NCBI GenBank assembly: GCA_027575805.1
Contig: JANBPU010000036.1
Location: 44,560 to 108,559, forward strand
Reading direction: 5' to 3'
Source: Mycoemilia scoparia
Lineage: Eukaryota > Kickxellomycota > Kickxellomycetes > Kickxellales > Kickxellaceae
DNA: 64,000 nucleotides
Below the pieces are notes generated by a model, which was not told the DNA's origin, made no database searches, and saw nothing but the letters and a program-made list of their open reading frames with translations. Both the position numbers and the translations under genes were made by a program. Positions 42,754 through 54,518 of the stretch are shown piece after piece; position 1 is the first letter of the stretch; every line of letters starts with the position of its first letter.

Positions 42754-44728
42754 ATGTATCACGATCACTTTGATGAAGATTTTGCTGGCGACATTGACGT
42801 CGTGGCCAACACCTATGCCACTATGGAGGATGATATTGAAGAAGGCGAAGTCATTGAAGGTAAGCAAACTGGTAAAATAACACCTAAATTGGCTATTCTT
42901 ATTCTAAACTCAATTAGTGTATTCTCGATCTTGCTTGGGACATGTATTCACCCTCATATAATTTACTATTGCTTTTATACAATAGACGAAATTGCCATGC
43001 AAAATGCCAAAGCTGGTGTAGATGCCATTCCAGAAGCTGTACGCAATTTTGTTCTTAACCTTCAGCGCTGTATCCGCAACAAGAGTACTAGTGATATCAG
43101 CAATATGTATGATGGACAGTTCAATCGCCTTACAGAGAAATTCTATACCAAAAAGCCATGGCCAAAACCCATCTATATCGAAACATTGACAAATGAAGGC
43201 AAGTATTTTGTTAAATGTTCTAATATTTTCAATTACTATATCGTTAATACATGGACTAAAGTTCACATCAAATCCTGTGAAAAATATAGCAAGAGAGAGC
43301 ATTTTTATGGCCCTGTACAGCGAGCTTTACTACAGACACATTTACTCTCTTCTCCAGCCAACAATCGATGTCCGCTTTAATTCCTACCAAAACTACTGTC
43401 TCCTCTTCAACCTCATCCTCAGTAAGTGAACAAAAATATTGATGTTATTTCTAAAGGCCGCTTGAGCCCAATTTGGTAAACGTTAAACTAATTAAAAAGT
43501 ATAAACATATTACACTAAAGATGCTCAAACCCCACTTGACCTTGAACTTCCTAACCAATGGTTGTGGGACATCATTGATGAGTTCATTTATCAATACCAG
43601 GCCTTCTGCAACTACCGTAGCAACATCTCAAAGAAGAGCCCAGAAGAGATCGAGAGCCTCAAGTCACACCCTGATGTTTGGAACACTTGCAGTGTCCTTA
43701 ATGTTCTTTACTCATTGATCCACAATGCTGGCCCCAAGAAGGTATCTACAGACGAAGATGGCACCATTGAGATTCGCCAGCCAACAAACCTGTACAAGAT
43801 GCTTGGGTACTTTAGCCACGTCGGACTTCTTCGTGTCCATTGTCTGCTCGGCGACTACACCTTGGCTCTACAGGCCCTCGAAAACATCGAGTTGGGTAAC
43901 CCAAGAGCACTATACACCAGAGTAACTGCCTGCCACGTAACTGTATATTACTATGTCGGCTTTGCTTACCAGATGATGCGTCGCTATGCAGATGCTATCC
44001 GTATATTTGTACAAATCTTGACCTTCATTCTTCGCACCCGTCAATTCCACCCCAGATCCTACCAGTTTGACTCCGTAAACAAGAAGGGTGACCAGATGTA
44101 CGCTTTGCTCGCCATCTGTGTATCCCTCAGCCCTGCTCGCATTGATGAACATATCCACATCCACCTTCGCGAGAAGTACGGCGACCACCAGCACAAGATG
44201 CAAAGAGGCGACAAGGAAGCACTTGATGTCTTCAAGGAGCTTTTCCTCTATGCTTGTCCCAAGTTTGTCTGCCCATGCGAACCAAACTATGATGATCCCA
44301 AGGCGCCCGCTCAGGAACCACAAAAGTACCAGGCCAACATCTTTTTGAAGGAAGTTCAGCTTCAGCTTGTTGTCCCTACTCTCAGGTCATTCCTTAAGCT
44401 TTACACTGCTATGAGCCTGGATAAGCTGTCCAACTTTTTGGAGATGGACGAGTCGGATCTCCGCACTCAACTCCTGATGTACAAGCAGCGCTCTCGTCAG
44501 GTCAAATGGATTCCCGGATCCAGCCTCCTTGATGGTGAGATATCCCCTGCCACCGACCTCGACTTTGGTATTCAGCAAAACATGATCTACATTGCTGAAA
44601 GCAAGATCGGCCGTCGCTATGCTGACTGGTTCATTCGCAACAGCACCAAGTTCCAGGACATGGTAAACACTCTTGAGGTCAAACAAAGGGCCGCCCCCAC
44701 CAATGCCGAAACCACAGCAGCTGCTTAG
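42754..44728 (+). CDS. EIF3L: Translation initiation factor eIF3 subunit l
   Basis: eIF3l is a PCI-domain subunit of the eIF3 core, missing from Saccharomyces. Exons 42754-42859, 42986-43198, 43290-43421 and 43521-44728 give 552 residues (human 564). Matches include ALYSELYYRHIYSLLQPTI, ELPNQWLWDIIDEFIYQYQ, NLYKMLGYFSHVGLLRVHCL, TVYYYVGFAYQMMRRYADAI and the PCI segment TLRSFLKLYTAMSLDKLSNF. The N-terminus is acidic. Intron 2 has a GC donor (GGCAAGT); other sites break the frame between exons 2 and 3. The ATG at 42754 follows an AAA context and is the first in the transcript region. Confidence 0.96.
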
Positions 44729-45143
44729 TATCTTCATGGTATGGATGATGAATAACGCCCTGGAGTAATTACATAGTATAGTTTCATTTATATTGAGTTT
44801 CATTTGTTTGCTTCATTCTACAAGAATAGGAGTATAACTACTATATATTCAATCGATTTAAGCATGTGATAGTCTTGACAGCTTTTTCAATATTGTAAAA
44901 ACTCTGCTAGAGTTGATGAAGAGACTGTTTTCAGTGTGTTGAGATAAGCTCAGTTTGATGATGTTTTGTTATTTGGCCCAAAGTGACAAGATCACAATAT
45001 CACGCCTTTTTTAAACATTAGCATAAAGCTATGCTTTTGTAGATAGCATTTCATGAGTAATACTTTGGATATATGGTATTGGAATTCTGTCTATTGAATC
45101 GAGATGAACAAGCAAAATAATCGTTGGATATAATATTTAACGC
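44729..45143. other. Convergent 3' region eIF3l / QCR10
   Basis: This 415 bp of AT-rich DNA between two gene ends shows no repeat, RNA or coding signal. Confidence 0.4.
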
Positions 45144-45502
45144 CTATGCCGATTCTTCTACCTTCCAGTAGCGACCAACAAAAGGTATATTAGACAATAC
45201 GTCTTTCTTTACCAAAGGAACGTTAGAGAGGACAAAAAGGGCAGTAATACCGGCAAAAACACCCCATGTAGCGGCGGGTCTGGCACTGAATTTTGGCAAA
45301 TTATAAGATAAATTGAAGCAAGATATGTCTGCAAGTTAGAATTTCTCAAATGCACCTGTGATATATTGAATTGTGGCGCGATTATAATAATCGCTGCTTC
45401 TTGCTGCTTTTAATGCTGTACTTACGACAAGAAGACCTTTTCGGGGCTGAAGGCACGGAAATTGGCCTGAGGCTTGATAACAATGTGAGGTTGTGGAGCC
45501 AT
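45144..45502 (-). CDS. QCR10: Cytochrome bc1 complex subunit 10-like small protein
   Basis: This is a tiny subunit of mitochondrial complex III in the inner membrane. Exons 45502-45426 and 45285-45144 give 72 residues, joined in phase at a GTAAGT donor and TTCAG acceptor. The N-terminus is MAPQPHIVIKPQANFRAFSP. A single membrane segment follows (ATWGVFAGITALFVLSNVP near residue 30), then the conserved VLSNIPFVGRYW near the end. Yeast Qcr10 has the same size, one helix and the pattern WG…LFV…P…IP. The gene is shorter than usual ORF cut-offs and easily missed. Assignment is by pattern, not by strong identity. Confidence 0.78.
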
Positions 45503-46817
45503 TTTTCTATAATTTATAGTATAAGGTTGGTTGTTGGTAAACACATGAGAGACTAGCTAGCCCCTATACTATGTCAAGGGCAACTTCAGCGTTATCAAAC
45601 AAGGGGGCATGATATGATAATCAAATTTGGAGTATTAAGCACGAGATCAGATTAAAGACAAAGGGGGATAAGATGAGTCAGAAAACAGGTGAATGGTATG
45701 CACTTTGGACTAAGAGCCAATGAGTTTAGAAGAGGCTTCAGAGAGAAGATTGCAAAGAAAAAATGGGATTTTGAAGTCTCCTCACTAGTTCACAAAGAGC
45801 AGTAGAAGTTCCTAACCATTTTCACTAAAAAGCAGACATACTCACACAAGCGCAACAGCCATTAAAGTTCAGCTTTGAGCAATTCAGCACCATAAACACA
45901 AGGTAGCAAAATCATGATCAAATGTTCGGAATGTTTATGGAAACTTGTGAACAGGAAGTCGCTTGAAGCTAGAAAAGCGCTTTCGCTTCCTTAATACAAA
46001 TTCAATCCTCTTGGGCGATATATGATGCGTGTGTAGCTTGAACAATAAAAGCAAGAGCCAAAGGGAAGAGTGCCAACAACACACACACATATACATACAC
46101 AAAGGGGATACAAGCAGCACTCACAATATAACGCCTTATAAAGAGTATTTTTGGACCTTACTGCCAATTTGTCTGGCTGGGCGGAGGGCCAAGTCTGGAC
46201 TTGGTGATGGGCGAGAGAGAGACCAGCTGACAATAATATCTGTGTTTTCTGTAAAAACAATTATGCACCCTCCTAGGCTCTTTTCTTTGCCTGGGTTGAA
46301 GCAGCCAGGCTTTGCTTCCCTTTCATACTCATAGCCCTTTAGGCGCGTTATCTTGTTTTGTATTTTTCCTATACTTTTTGCTCATTCTACTTTTAATTTT
46401 CAACCATTTTTACTTCCAAGGATCTCTTTCTCGTCATTCTTGACACTTTGGGAAAATTAGGCGCTGTAAAGCCAGGCTGGTACGTCTCTAACATTTTTCT
46501 TTGCAAAAGACTCTCCATCTTTGCTCCATTGCCCTCAAAATTTCCCCTTTCTCCGTAATAAGAGCAGTATACTAGCCGCCCTATACTTATATCCGCGTAC
46601 TTTAGCCCTATATATACACGCACGTATATAAAGGCTTTCACTGCCAGTCCTTAAACCAATTATCCTCTTTACAAGGCAATTTTCTATCCAGCAAAGCGTA
46701 CATTTCCGTGGCTTTGTATTTAATATTATTGTACACCTGACAGATAGGTAGAGAGCTGGCTCAGAACAAGATTCGCGTTTCTTTAGAAGAATCTTTGCGT
46801 TCCTACTTTTGCCTCAA
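45503..46817. promoter_or_regulatory. Long divergent intergenic region QCR10 / SET3-like gene
   Basis: This 1.3 kb separates the two start codons. It contains an (AC)-rich tract near 46080-46102 and long C/T-rich tracts from 46330 to the SET gene, as in long fungal 5' leaders. No coding, RNA or MITE copy is recognised. Confidence 0.45.
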
Positions 46818-49800
46818 ATGTCACCCCCAAAAGAGGTTGAGCAAGGAGAGAACTCTGACCCATTACCAGAGGAGCAGGGTGAAATCCGTTGCATATGTGG
46901 CTTCAGTGATGATGACGGATATACCGTTCAGTGCGAGAACTGCAATGTCTGGCAACATGTAGTGTGTGTAATTAATGAAAACGAAAATGTTCCAGACGAG
47001 TACTTGTGTGAAATTTGCGAGCCCAGACAGCTTGACGCCAAGAAAGCTCGCGAAAGGCAGCTTGCTCGGATAGATGAAGAATACCAGAGCTCACAAGAAT
47101 CAAGAAGGAGGGGCCACGGCTCTGTTAATAGGTCCCGGAAGGCCTTACCTGCAAACGATGATATACACCAAAGCACCAGCGGCATCGAGCGGCGAAGGAA
47201 ATCTTCTACCATTAAACAGAGAGGTCGTCCGCCGAAACCAACGTCCATAAACACCAGTTTCGATGACCACCAACCACATGACAACATAGACTCCTCTGCC
47301 CATTCTGTAAGCACTGACCGTGTAAGTGCCTTATCAGAAAGGTTTGCTGCTGATTCAGAAAAAGTTCTTGAAGTTTTTAATGAAACAGTAAGAAAGTTTG
47401 GACTAGACAACGTGGAAATAGAGGGCAACAAGCCCTTTGTTCATGTTTCTAACTCTCTATCTGTCCTTGCACCGGAAACTGTCAATAGTACAGTAGCTTT
47501 ACACACGGGAACCGGATTGGGCTCTGACCCACCAATGAAGGGCGTTTTCATTACCGAACCCATACTTGAGGGCTCATATATCGGAGAATATAAGGGTCAG
47601 GTCGATATAAAATCCAGTTACACAGATGACCCAAAAAACTATTTCAACCTTTTAAAGACGTCACGCCCATATATAGCATTCTACCCAAACCTCGAGTTAT
47701 ACATTGATCCTCGTAAGCATGGGGGAAAGCTACGTCACTTAAGAAAGAGCTGTAAACCCAACACGTCGTTGCGATGTACATATTATAAAGATTCTCAAGA
47801 TTCATTCATCCACCTTGGTGTGTTTGCTTTGAGGAATATAGAGAGGGACGAGGAACTAACTATAGGTTGGTCATGGGAGACCGGCGATGTCCCAAATATA
47901 GTTAACCGTAGCCAGCCGGAGATATCTCAATATCTCTCAACTCCTGAGGGCAGGCGACTTTCCAAGATATGGCGGCAAGCGTTTACAGGATACTCCTGTG
48001 GTTGTAACCACAAACATGACTGTAAAGTCACTAAACTCTTAAAAATATTTGGCGTTAATAGCGGTTCATCAACTTCTCCAAGCTCTGGATCAACGAATGG
48101 TCATCGCAGGAAAAAATCCAATCAGTCTAAGAGCTCTATAAAACCACAGACCCCCTCATCACCACTGGGAAGTAGTTTTAACATGGTAGAATTGGGAAAA
48201 CCAAGGAAACCTACAAAGGTTTCCCCGGGGCATCGTCGTTCTGAGAGTCCACTTACCAAAAAGATACATATCGATGAAGATAGGGTGCAAGGCGATTCGA
48301 AAGGTCACAAGCGAAAGTCACACTCTCCAGAGTCCATCCGCCACTCTTCGCCATATCTTGAAGACCAACATGTCAAAGACAACAGTGATTTGCGTAGCAA
48401 AGACGGCGATCCATCTAATGCTGATAAACGAAGAAGGAGAGCAACAGACATAGGCCACTCCAACTCCACAAATGGCAAATATGTTCGAAAGGGCTCAGCT
48501 CCGAACGCCCCGCTTAAGAAGGTCTGGCTTAAGCAATACCTTGAAAAAATTGCATTCGAAAAATCTCTTTCTCAACAGGATGTTTCAGACGGACCATTCC
48601 TCGATAAAGGTAATAAACCACACAAGAAAGAAAAGCCGCAAGATCAAGTTCAAGCCGAGTCTTCTATTCCCCAAAAGGTTCCTCCATTGGCTTCACCGTC
48701 ATCACAAACGACGCTACAAACAGTTCCCAAGTCTGCAATAGCCATTGAAGATTATAGTAAAGGCGATCAGATTGAGAACCACGAAAACATCAAAATTGCC
48801 CCTGCACATGACCTTTCCAGTATGGATGGTGAAACGAAAAAAAGTGACCCTTCTAAACAGAAAAAGCCTTCTCTCACTGATATAAAGGAACACCCGAAGG
48901 ATGCCAGCGATGATAATGGCAGAAAATCCAATGCTGCGACGATCCAGGTAAAACGAAAAGGGGAAGAATCCAAAGATCAGAAGGAGGATAAACAGCAGCC
49001 TCAGCCACAACCTCAGAAACATCGGCTCACGCTCTCTGAATACACAAAGCTTCGTAGGCTATCACATAATGTATCACAAACTTCGGAGCAAACTAAAAAG
49101 AAGGAATCCGGCGCAACTGATGGCGAGTCACTCAAGCAGCCCTCTACTCAACAGATCTCGACATTAGAAAGTGAAAAGCAGTCACCGTCAGAACACAAAG
49201 CTGAAGATAAGATTAAGGATCAAATAAAGCCAGATTCGGATAAGCAACCAGCAGAGCCAAGTACTGTGAATGAACCCACTACTGCCGATCCAGCTGCTGA
49301 TAAGCCTGCACCACGTGTAAAGATGTCGCTTCAAGAGTATAATCGTAGGCGTGTTGCTGTTGGATCAAATTCAGATCAAACAGCAAATTCGGATAAACCA
49401 AAACCTGAAGCCAGCAACGACATTAGTGATATTATTCAGCAAGAGCTTGCTGGTATAGTAGATCCCACGTTTCTCAGCAAAAAGGAAAATGGGCCACCGC
49501 CGACTACACCCAGTCCTTCCAGTAGTGGGGCTATTGTAAAACGGCATACAACCTCTCTTACCACAACCAGCTTGCTACAATCCCCTCCAAATAAATCTGA
49601 AGTCAAAACTGGCGAATCACTTTCTTTTGGAAAGGTGCCCTTGAAAGCTTCTGAGATATCTGCAGATCACACCAGAAGACCCCACACACCACCACCAAGC
49701 ACCAACGACAGACTTGGTCCAATGCACTCTAAGATTGGTCCCCGAGATGGCAGAAGGGGTCCTGAAGACCCTAACAACCATCAGTCCCAAAGGCAGATGG

Positions 49801-50309
49801 GGCCCGATGGTTCAGCATTTAGCCCTGTTCCTCCACCACCTCCTCCTCCGCCCCCTATGCATGGCTCAAGATATAATGATCAAGGTCGAAAGCCTGACAG
49901 GGACCACTATGGTGGAGGACCATATACTGGCCGTGATCGATACGACTACGGATACGAAGCTGGTAGTGGTCCTTACTCAGGCGGCAGCAGAAGCAGCACT
50001 AGTGGTCCATACCCACCAGGCTCTGAGTACTCTGGTGGTGGGTCATATCGCCCAGAGCGTGGCCCACCACCGCCCCCGCCATCTTCATCTTCGCAGGTCC
50101 CTGGTAAGGGTCACCGCGGGTTCTTACCACCCTCACATTGGGATCGTAACAGGCGCTCGTCGCCAATATACACAAGCCATTATAGCCGGAACAGCAACAA
50201 TAGGTTTCACGACCAGCGAGGACCAAGTCCTCAAAAAGCCTACGATCATACAGGTGGTGGTGGTGCCTCTTCGCCACATCATTCTGGTCCTCATGGTGCC
50301 CCAAAGTAG
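46818..50309 (+). CDS. SET3: PHD finger and SET domain protein, Set3/MLL5-like
   Basis: Set3-type proteins anchor a histone deacetylase complex on H3K4-methylated chromatin in the nucleus. One intronless exon gives 1163 residues from ATG 46818; the frame begins at TTG nine bases upstream. The PHD finger is at residues 25-70, with the pattern C-x-C…CENC…WQH…CEIC. The SET domain is at about 200-355 (KGVFITEPILEGSYIGEYKG, then LRKSCKPNTSLRC). The KSCKPN in place of NHSCxPN is typical of Set3/MLL5, whose SET domain is probably inactive. The remaining 800 residues are disordered, with Ser, Lys, Pro and a proline run near 1010. The repeated motif L(S/Q)EYxxxRR occurs twice (near 740 and 840). Confidence 0.9.
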   Translation: MSPPKEVEQGENSDPLPEEQGEIRCICGFSDDDGYTVQCENCNVWQHVVCVINENENVPDEYLCEICEPRQLDAKKARERQLARIDEEYQSSQESRRRGHGSVNRSRKALPANDDIHQSTSGIERRRKSSTIKQRGRPPKPTSINTSFDDHQPHDNIDSSAHSVSTDRVSALSERFAADSEKVLEVFNETVRKFGLDNVEIEGNKPFVHVSNSLSVLAPETVNSTVALHTGTGLGSDPPMKGVFITEPILEGSYIGEYKGQVDIKSSYTDDPKNYFNLLKTSRPYIAFYPNLELYIDPRKHGGKLRHLRKSCKPNTSLRCTYYKDSQDSFIHLGVFALRNIERDEELTIGWSWETGDVPNIVNRSQPEISQYLSTPEGRRLSKIWRQAFTGYSCGCNHKHDCKVTKLLKIFGVNSGSSTSPSSGSTNGHRRKKSNQSKSSIKPQTPSSPLGSSFNMVELGKPRKPTKVSPGHRRSESPLTKKIHIDEDRVQGDSKGHKRKSHSPESIRHSSPYLEDQHVKDNSDLRSKDGDPSNADKRRRRATDIGHSNSTNGKYVRKGSAPNAPLKKVWLKQYLEKIAFEKSLSQQDVSDGPFLDKGNKPHKKEKPQDQVQAESSIPQKVPPLASPSSQTTLQTVPKSAIAIEDYSKGDQIENHENIKIAPAHDLSSMDGETKKSDPSKQKKPSLTDIKEHPKDASDDNGRKSNAATIQVKRKGEESKDQKEDKQQPQPQPQKHRLTLSEYTKLRRLSHNVSQTSEQTKKKESGATDGESLKQPSTQQISTLESEKQSPSEHKAEDKIKDQIKPDSDKQPAEPSTVNEPTTADPAADKPAPRVKMSLQEYNRRRVAVGSNSDQTANSDKPKPEASNDISDIIQQELAGIVDPTFLSKKENGPPPTTPSPSSSGAIVKRHTTSLTTTSLLQSPPNKSEVKTGESLSFGKVPLKASEISADHTRRPHTPPPSTNDRLGPMHSKIGPRDGRRGPEDPNNHQSQRQMGPDGSAFSPVPPPPPPPPPMHGSRYNDQGRKPDRDHYGGGPYTGRDRYDYGYEAGSGPYSGGSRSSTSGPYPPGSEYSGGGSYRPERGPPPPPPSSSSQVPGKGHRGFLPPSHWDRNRRSSPIYTSHYSRNSNNRFHDQRGPSPQKAYDHTGGGGASSPHHSGPHGAPK

Positions 50310-51265
50310 ACACTGCAGGTCCAACTAGGTTCTTTTACAGTAGCCTCGTCTAATACATATGACAGCCCTTTGTATATGATATTCTGCCTAGTAACATCAT
50401 CGCATTTCTAAAATTTGCTCCCTATCCTATCTTCAAGTCTTTGTCTTAGCACAGCATTTATCCTCCTAACGATATAAACTCGTCCCCAAAAATAGCCACT
50501 CCTAATACCTAATCTTACCCCTATCATCAACGGCTACAAATATCCATGCTTATACATACATAAACAACCCTACTCCATTCCTACTATTACTTTTATACTC
50601 TTACTACCCTTTTCTCTCTTTTACTGTGTATTTTTTGTAAAAGTCATTGAGTTTTTCTATTAAATTGATATGCTCTCTTTCACTAAGTCCAAGAATCTGA
50701 CATGCTATTACCAACAGTCTTACGTTGACATGTGTCTTTAATCAAAGGCAGTTATTCTCTTGAATACTCATAGGAGATGATGGTACATGATTCATTTGGA
50801 TTGAAAAAAGCAGACAATGGTGACTATGTTGATAGTTATGCTAGCCAGAAAACTGACCGATACTTTGGCACCAATAACAGTTGACTTTGGATATGTGAAG
50901 ATCAGGCTATGGGAGATGATGGTACAGATTTTCTCCATCTGACTCAGTAGCAGATTAAACCATGTGCGGGATTATGTAGCTGATAAGATGACAAGCCAGC
51001 ACAACTAGTGTTGCAGGAACTTTATACCCGTTTAGCCTTTTAACCATATTATTATTTTTCAAAGTATCTCTTTGTTAGCAATTTACAGGCAAAAGAGAAA
51101 CAAATTAGACCAAAACTAGCATTTCTCTGTTACCTCTAGTATCATACAGCATCTTACTCAGAAGATCACAGTGGGTCTGGTTTATTAATCACCATACGAT
51201 AACACACATATACACGGATATATATATATATCTTTCTATCTAAGCACATATACATTTTATCAGAA
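50310..51265. other. Intergenic SET3-like / HOM2
   Basis: This 956 bp holds the SET3-like 3' flank (C/T-rich) and the HOM2 promoter, with TATATATATA near 51221. No other recognisable feature is present. Confidence 0.45.
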
Positions 51266-52345
51266 ATGGCAAACGAAAGAGTATTGAACGTTGGCGTTTT
51301 AGGAGCAACCGGAACCGTTGGCCAGAGATTTATTGTCTTGCTATCGAGCCACCCATACATGAAAATAGCCGGACTTGGTGCTAGCGAGAGATCTAAAGAC
51401 AAGGTATACGAAGTAGCTACCAGATGGAAGATGCAGGAGAGAATGCCAGACCAGGTTAAAGGCGTGGTAGTCAAGGGATGCGACCCAGCAGAATTTGTTG
51501 GCTGCGATTTGGTATTTTCTGGACTTGATGCCTCAGTAGCTGGAGATGTGGAAACAGCATTCCTAAAGGCCGGTATTCCCGTCTTTTCCAATGCCAAAAA
51601 CTACAGAATGGATCCCAAATGCCCTCTAGTTGTTCCCGTTGTCAATAGCGACCACTTCAAGTTGATCGATGAGCAAAGGAAAATATTCGATAGTGGAAAG
51701 GGATTTGTTGTGACAAACTCCAACTGCTCGACATCTGGTCTGGTTGTGGCTTTGAAGGCTCTGCAAGATAGCTTTGGCCCTATCAGCAAAGTTATGGTCA
51801 CTACAATGCAGGCTATCTCTGGAGCTGGATACCCTGGTGTCCCTTCCTTGGATATCTTGGACAATATTGTCCCTCTTATTGGTGGTGAAGAGCCAAAGAT
51901 GGAGGAAGAGGTCCTCAAAATCCTTGGCGGCGTTAACCAAAATGCTACGTCCTTCCTTCCCTTGAATGACATCAAAGTCTCTGCTACTTGCAACAGAGTG
52001 CCCGTTGTAGATGGTCACACTGAGTGCGTTTCTGTTGAATTTGCTGGTGAGGCACCTTCCATCGAAAAGGTCAAAGAAGCATTTGAGTCTTATCGCTGCG
52101 AAGCTCAGGATCTTGGGTGCCCTTCTGCTCCTGACAAGGTCATCTATGTTGCTACAGACGTAGACCGTCCCCAGCCCAGACTCGACCGTGACGCTGGCAA
52201 GGGCATGGCTGTTACTATTGGCCGCATCCGTGAATGCCCAGTATTCCATGTCAAATTCACATTGCTGGTCCACAATACCGTGCTTGGAGCTGCTGGTGCC
52301 AGTATCCTCAATGCCGAGCTCGCCCAAAAGAAGAACTACTTGTAA
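51266..52345 (+). CDS. HOM2: Aspartate-semialdehyde dehydrogenase
   Basis: Hom2 reduces aspartyl phosphate to aspartate semialdehyde with NADPH, the second step toward threonine, methionine and (in bacteria) lysine. It is a single exon of 359 residues. The nucleotide-binding start is LNVGVLGATGTVGQRFIVLL. The active-site cysteine is in VTNSNCSTSG, about residue 153. The conserved SGAGYPGVPS and RVPVVDGHTE, with the catalytic His near 251, follow. The length fits fungal and archaeal-type enzymes. ATG context is GAAATGG. AATAAA is 24 nt past the stop, and TRAPPC12 converges 137 bp away. Confidence 0.97.
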   Translation: MANERVLNVGVLGATGTVGQRFIVLLSSHPYMKIAGLGASERSKDKVYEVATRWKMQERMPDQVKGVVVKGCDPAEFVGCDLVFSGLDASVAGDVETAFLKAGIPVFSNAKNYRMDPKCPLVVPVVNSDHFKLIDEQRKIFDSGKGFVVTNSNCSTSGLVVALKALQDSFGPISKVMVTTMQAISGAGYPGVPSLDILDNIVPLIGGEEPKMEEEVLKILGGVNQNATSFLPLNDIKVSATCNRVPVVDGHTECVSVEFAGEAPSIEKVKEAFESYRCEAQDLGCPSAPDKVIYVATDVDRPQPRLDRDAGKGMAVTIGRIRECPVFHVKFTLLVHNTVLGAAGASILNAELAQKKNYL

Positions 52346-52368
52346 TAAGGACAGATGCCATTCAATTC

Positions 52369-52374
52369 AATAAA
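52369..52374 (+). terminator. Poly(A) signal AATAAA of HOM2
   Basis: This hexamer lies 24 nt after the stop codon, within the 137-bp gap between two convergent genes. Confidence 0.5.
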
Positions 52375-52482
52375 GTTTTTACAATCAGCTTTGTTTTGAT
52401 ATCATTCCAGCAAGATAGCGAAAATACATGACCAATTTGGGGTTTATTATAAATCCAGATTTTTTAATAATAAGGCCGAGCA

Positions 52483-54057
52483 CTAAATCTCTAGCTTCAA
52501 AGATTTTACATTAAAACCGTCCCCAACTATACTAGCTATATGTGATAATTTATGTGCTTTGGCCTGGACCAGGCGATTATCATCAAACCGGAGTTCCAAA
52601 CAAGAGCAATAGTTGTAAAGTAGTGTCTCTGATGTCTTGGCTGTTCCTAGTTCTCTGCTATGATTGTGATTACGGGGACGCTTATCTTGGTCTCCTCCGC
52701 CTCTGTCTGGCGTTGCCATCTCGGTTGTTAACAAATCATCAATAATACTCAAAGCTCCATCTAGGTTCCCTTGGTACAAGTCGCATATTGCCATGTTATT
52801 AGCCATGTTGAAGTTCAAAGGTTGGTGGTAAACTATCTGCTCAAACTCTTTTCTAGCTTCACTCCATTTTCCTTGTGCTGCTAGCAGGAATGCTCTATTT
52901 GCAATCGCAAGGTCATTGTTAAAGCCCTTTTCTGGCAGCATATCTTCAGCCTGCTTTATCAATTTACTACCATTTTTTAAATCACCGAAATTAATGTGAA
53001 TCCTGGCCAATATAGTTAATAGATGCGGGCTAATTGGTGATTTTTCATTGTCAGTGGATCCAGTGGGAGAAATGTAGTCTCTTATTACTTTAAGTGCTTG
53101 GGGTACATCTTTGAGCTCGAGGAGTTGGCGAGACAACAAAAGGACTAGCTGGAACCTTCTTGTTCTATACATACCCTTTTGAGGTGAATCAGGACCCAGC
53201 TTTGCTAACTTTTTATCCAAGGTTCTAATCAATGCATGTGTGCGATCTATGGATTTGCAAATAAGAATATGGCGGTTTACTCCCTCAGTACCAGCGGACT
53301 TTGGACCGGTTGCTATTAATCCAGGAATCTGGGCTCGCATCACTCGTAGCTCCCATGGCCAGGTCTTTATTGGGTGATATATTGTTATAGGCTCTGTTGA
53401 TGCGCTAGTATTGTGGTCCTCCTGGTATACCAGTTGGCTTTTGCTGAGCCTCTCCAGCCTACCAACTTCGATGTTTGCTAGTTCATAGTGGCCCAGCCTA
53501 ATCAAGCTGTGTATTCTGTATACCCAGCCTTCAAGTGCCTGGTTGTATTGTGTAAACGATGTTCTAACAATAACAGAACGAGATGCAAGTGCAAGTGTTC
53601 TCCACGAGTGACCTTTTACTAATGCATCTAGGTCTTCCATCTCGGGAACAAAATTCCGTAGATAGTCTACTGGATCTGGCCGTTGGGGTCGATTCCCCGG
53701 CGTGGTATATTGATACATCGCGTCGTCGACTTTATCAGACTATATTTTGCAAAAAGTTTGTTTAGTATTCACATCCTGGGTCTCTCAGTATCTGTATACA
53801 TTGTTTATTTTGGGCACAATGAGTAGTATTCACGGATATCTACTTCAATGATAACAGCACATACCATTGGGACGAGTTCAAACATGTTTTCCTGATTTAT
53901 TGCTGGAGCACTTGAGCTTTCAACAGATGCTGAACGAACTCCACTAAAAAATGCAGTTTTTGTATTTGTTGCCGGTTAGTATAGGTTCACAGATATATCT
54001 ATTAATGATTCATATATAATTTTTAGCTCACCCTCCAATACCAAAGAATGAGGCCAT
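52483..54057 (-). CDS. TRAPPC12: TRAPP complex subunit TRAPPC12-like (TPR protein)
   Basis: TRAPPC12 is a TPR subunit of the TRAPPIII tethering complex that acts in ER-to-Golgi traffic. Exons 54057-54032, 53943-53865 and 53736-52483 give 452 residues (human 735, with a long N-terminal tail). The two upstream exons were found by splice sites and frame. Matches to the human C-terminal half are SWRTLALASRSVIVRTSF, then VYRIHSLIRLGHYELANIE, AIANRAFLLAAQGKWSEARK, FNMANNMAICDLYQGNLDGA, and the ending GDGFNVKSLKLE. The N-terminal 35 residues are polar. It lacks other known domains. Saccharomyces has no clear ortholog, which supports a non-Saccharomyces fungus. Confidence 0.85.
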
Positions 54058-54518
54058 CGGTGCTAAATGTTAAAATGACTTGTCTTATTTTTAGAGCCAA
54101 AAGTTAAAAGTTATAACTGACGTAGTCTGATTAGTAGATAGCATTGTATATATTAGAGATTAGCTTATGGGCCACTGCCGTGTTGTTTCTGCCTTTGTGT
54201 TGACAAGCTCGTGATATGTTGGGCAACTAAACTTTTTATTGCACCTAAGGATGTAGCCATATGCCATATACATTAAAGATTGTGTTTACCAAATTAAATA
54301 AAATGATCTGGTACCTAAGATATGTTGGTTTCTAAAAAATAGGTCCTTTTCCCATAAGAAAATCTCGCCAAAGAAAGCTTGTTATAATCTTGCTTCATTA
54401 CTTTACTTTAAATGGGCTTTATAAGCCCTGAATGTATATTATTCGATTTCCACTTCATCTACCCCAAAATTATTAGTACAAGGAAACGAACAGTAAAGAC
54501 TTGATTCTATTGCGGTTT
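54058..54518. promoter_or_regulatory. Divergent promoter region TRAPPC12 / CSN1
   Basis: This 461 bp separates two start codons. It is AT-rich with scattered TATA-like strings (e.g. TATATA near 54150). No tRNA-like or repeat structure is seen. Confidence 0.45.

Noticed and set aside
49714..50328. 204-residue plus-strand frame in the SET3-like gene
   Set aside because: It is a frame-shifted shadow of the proline/glycine-rich C-terminal region.
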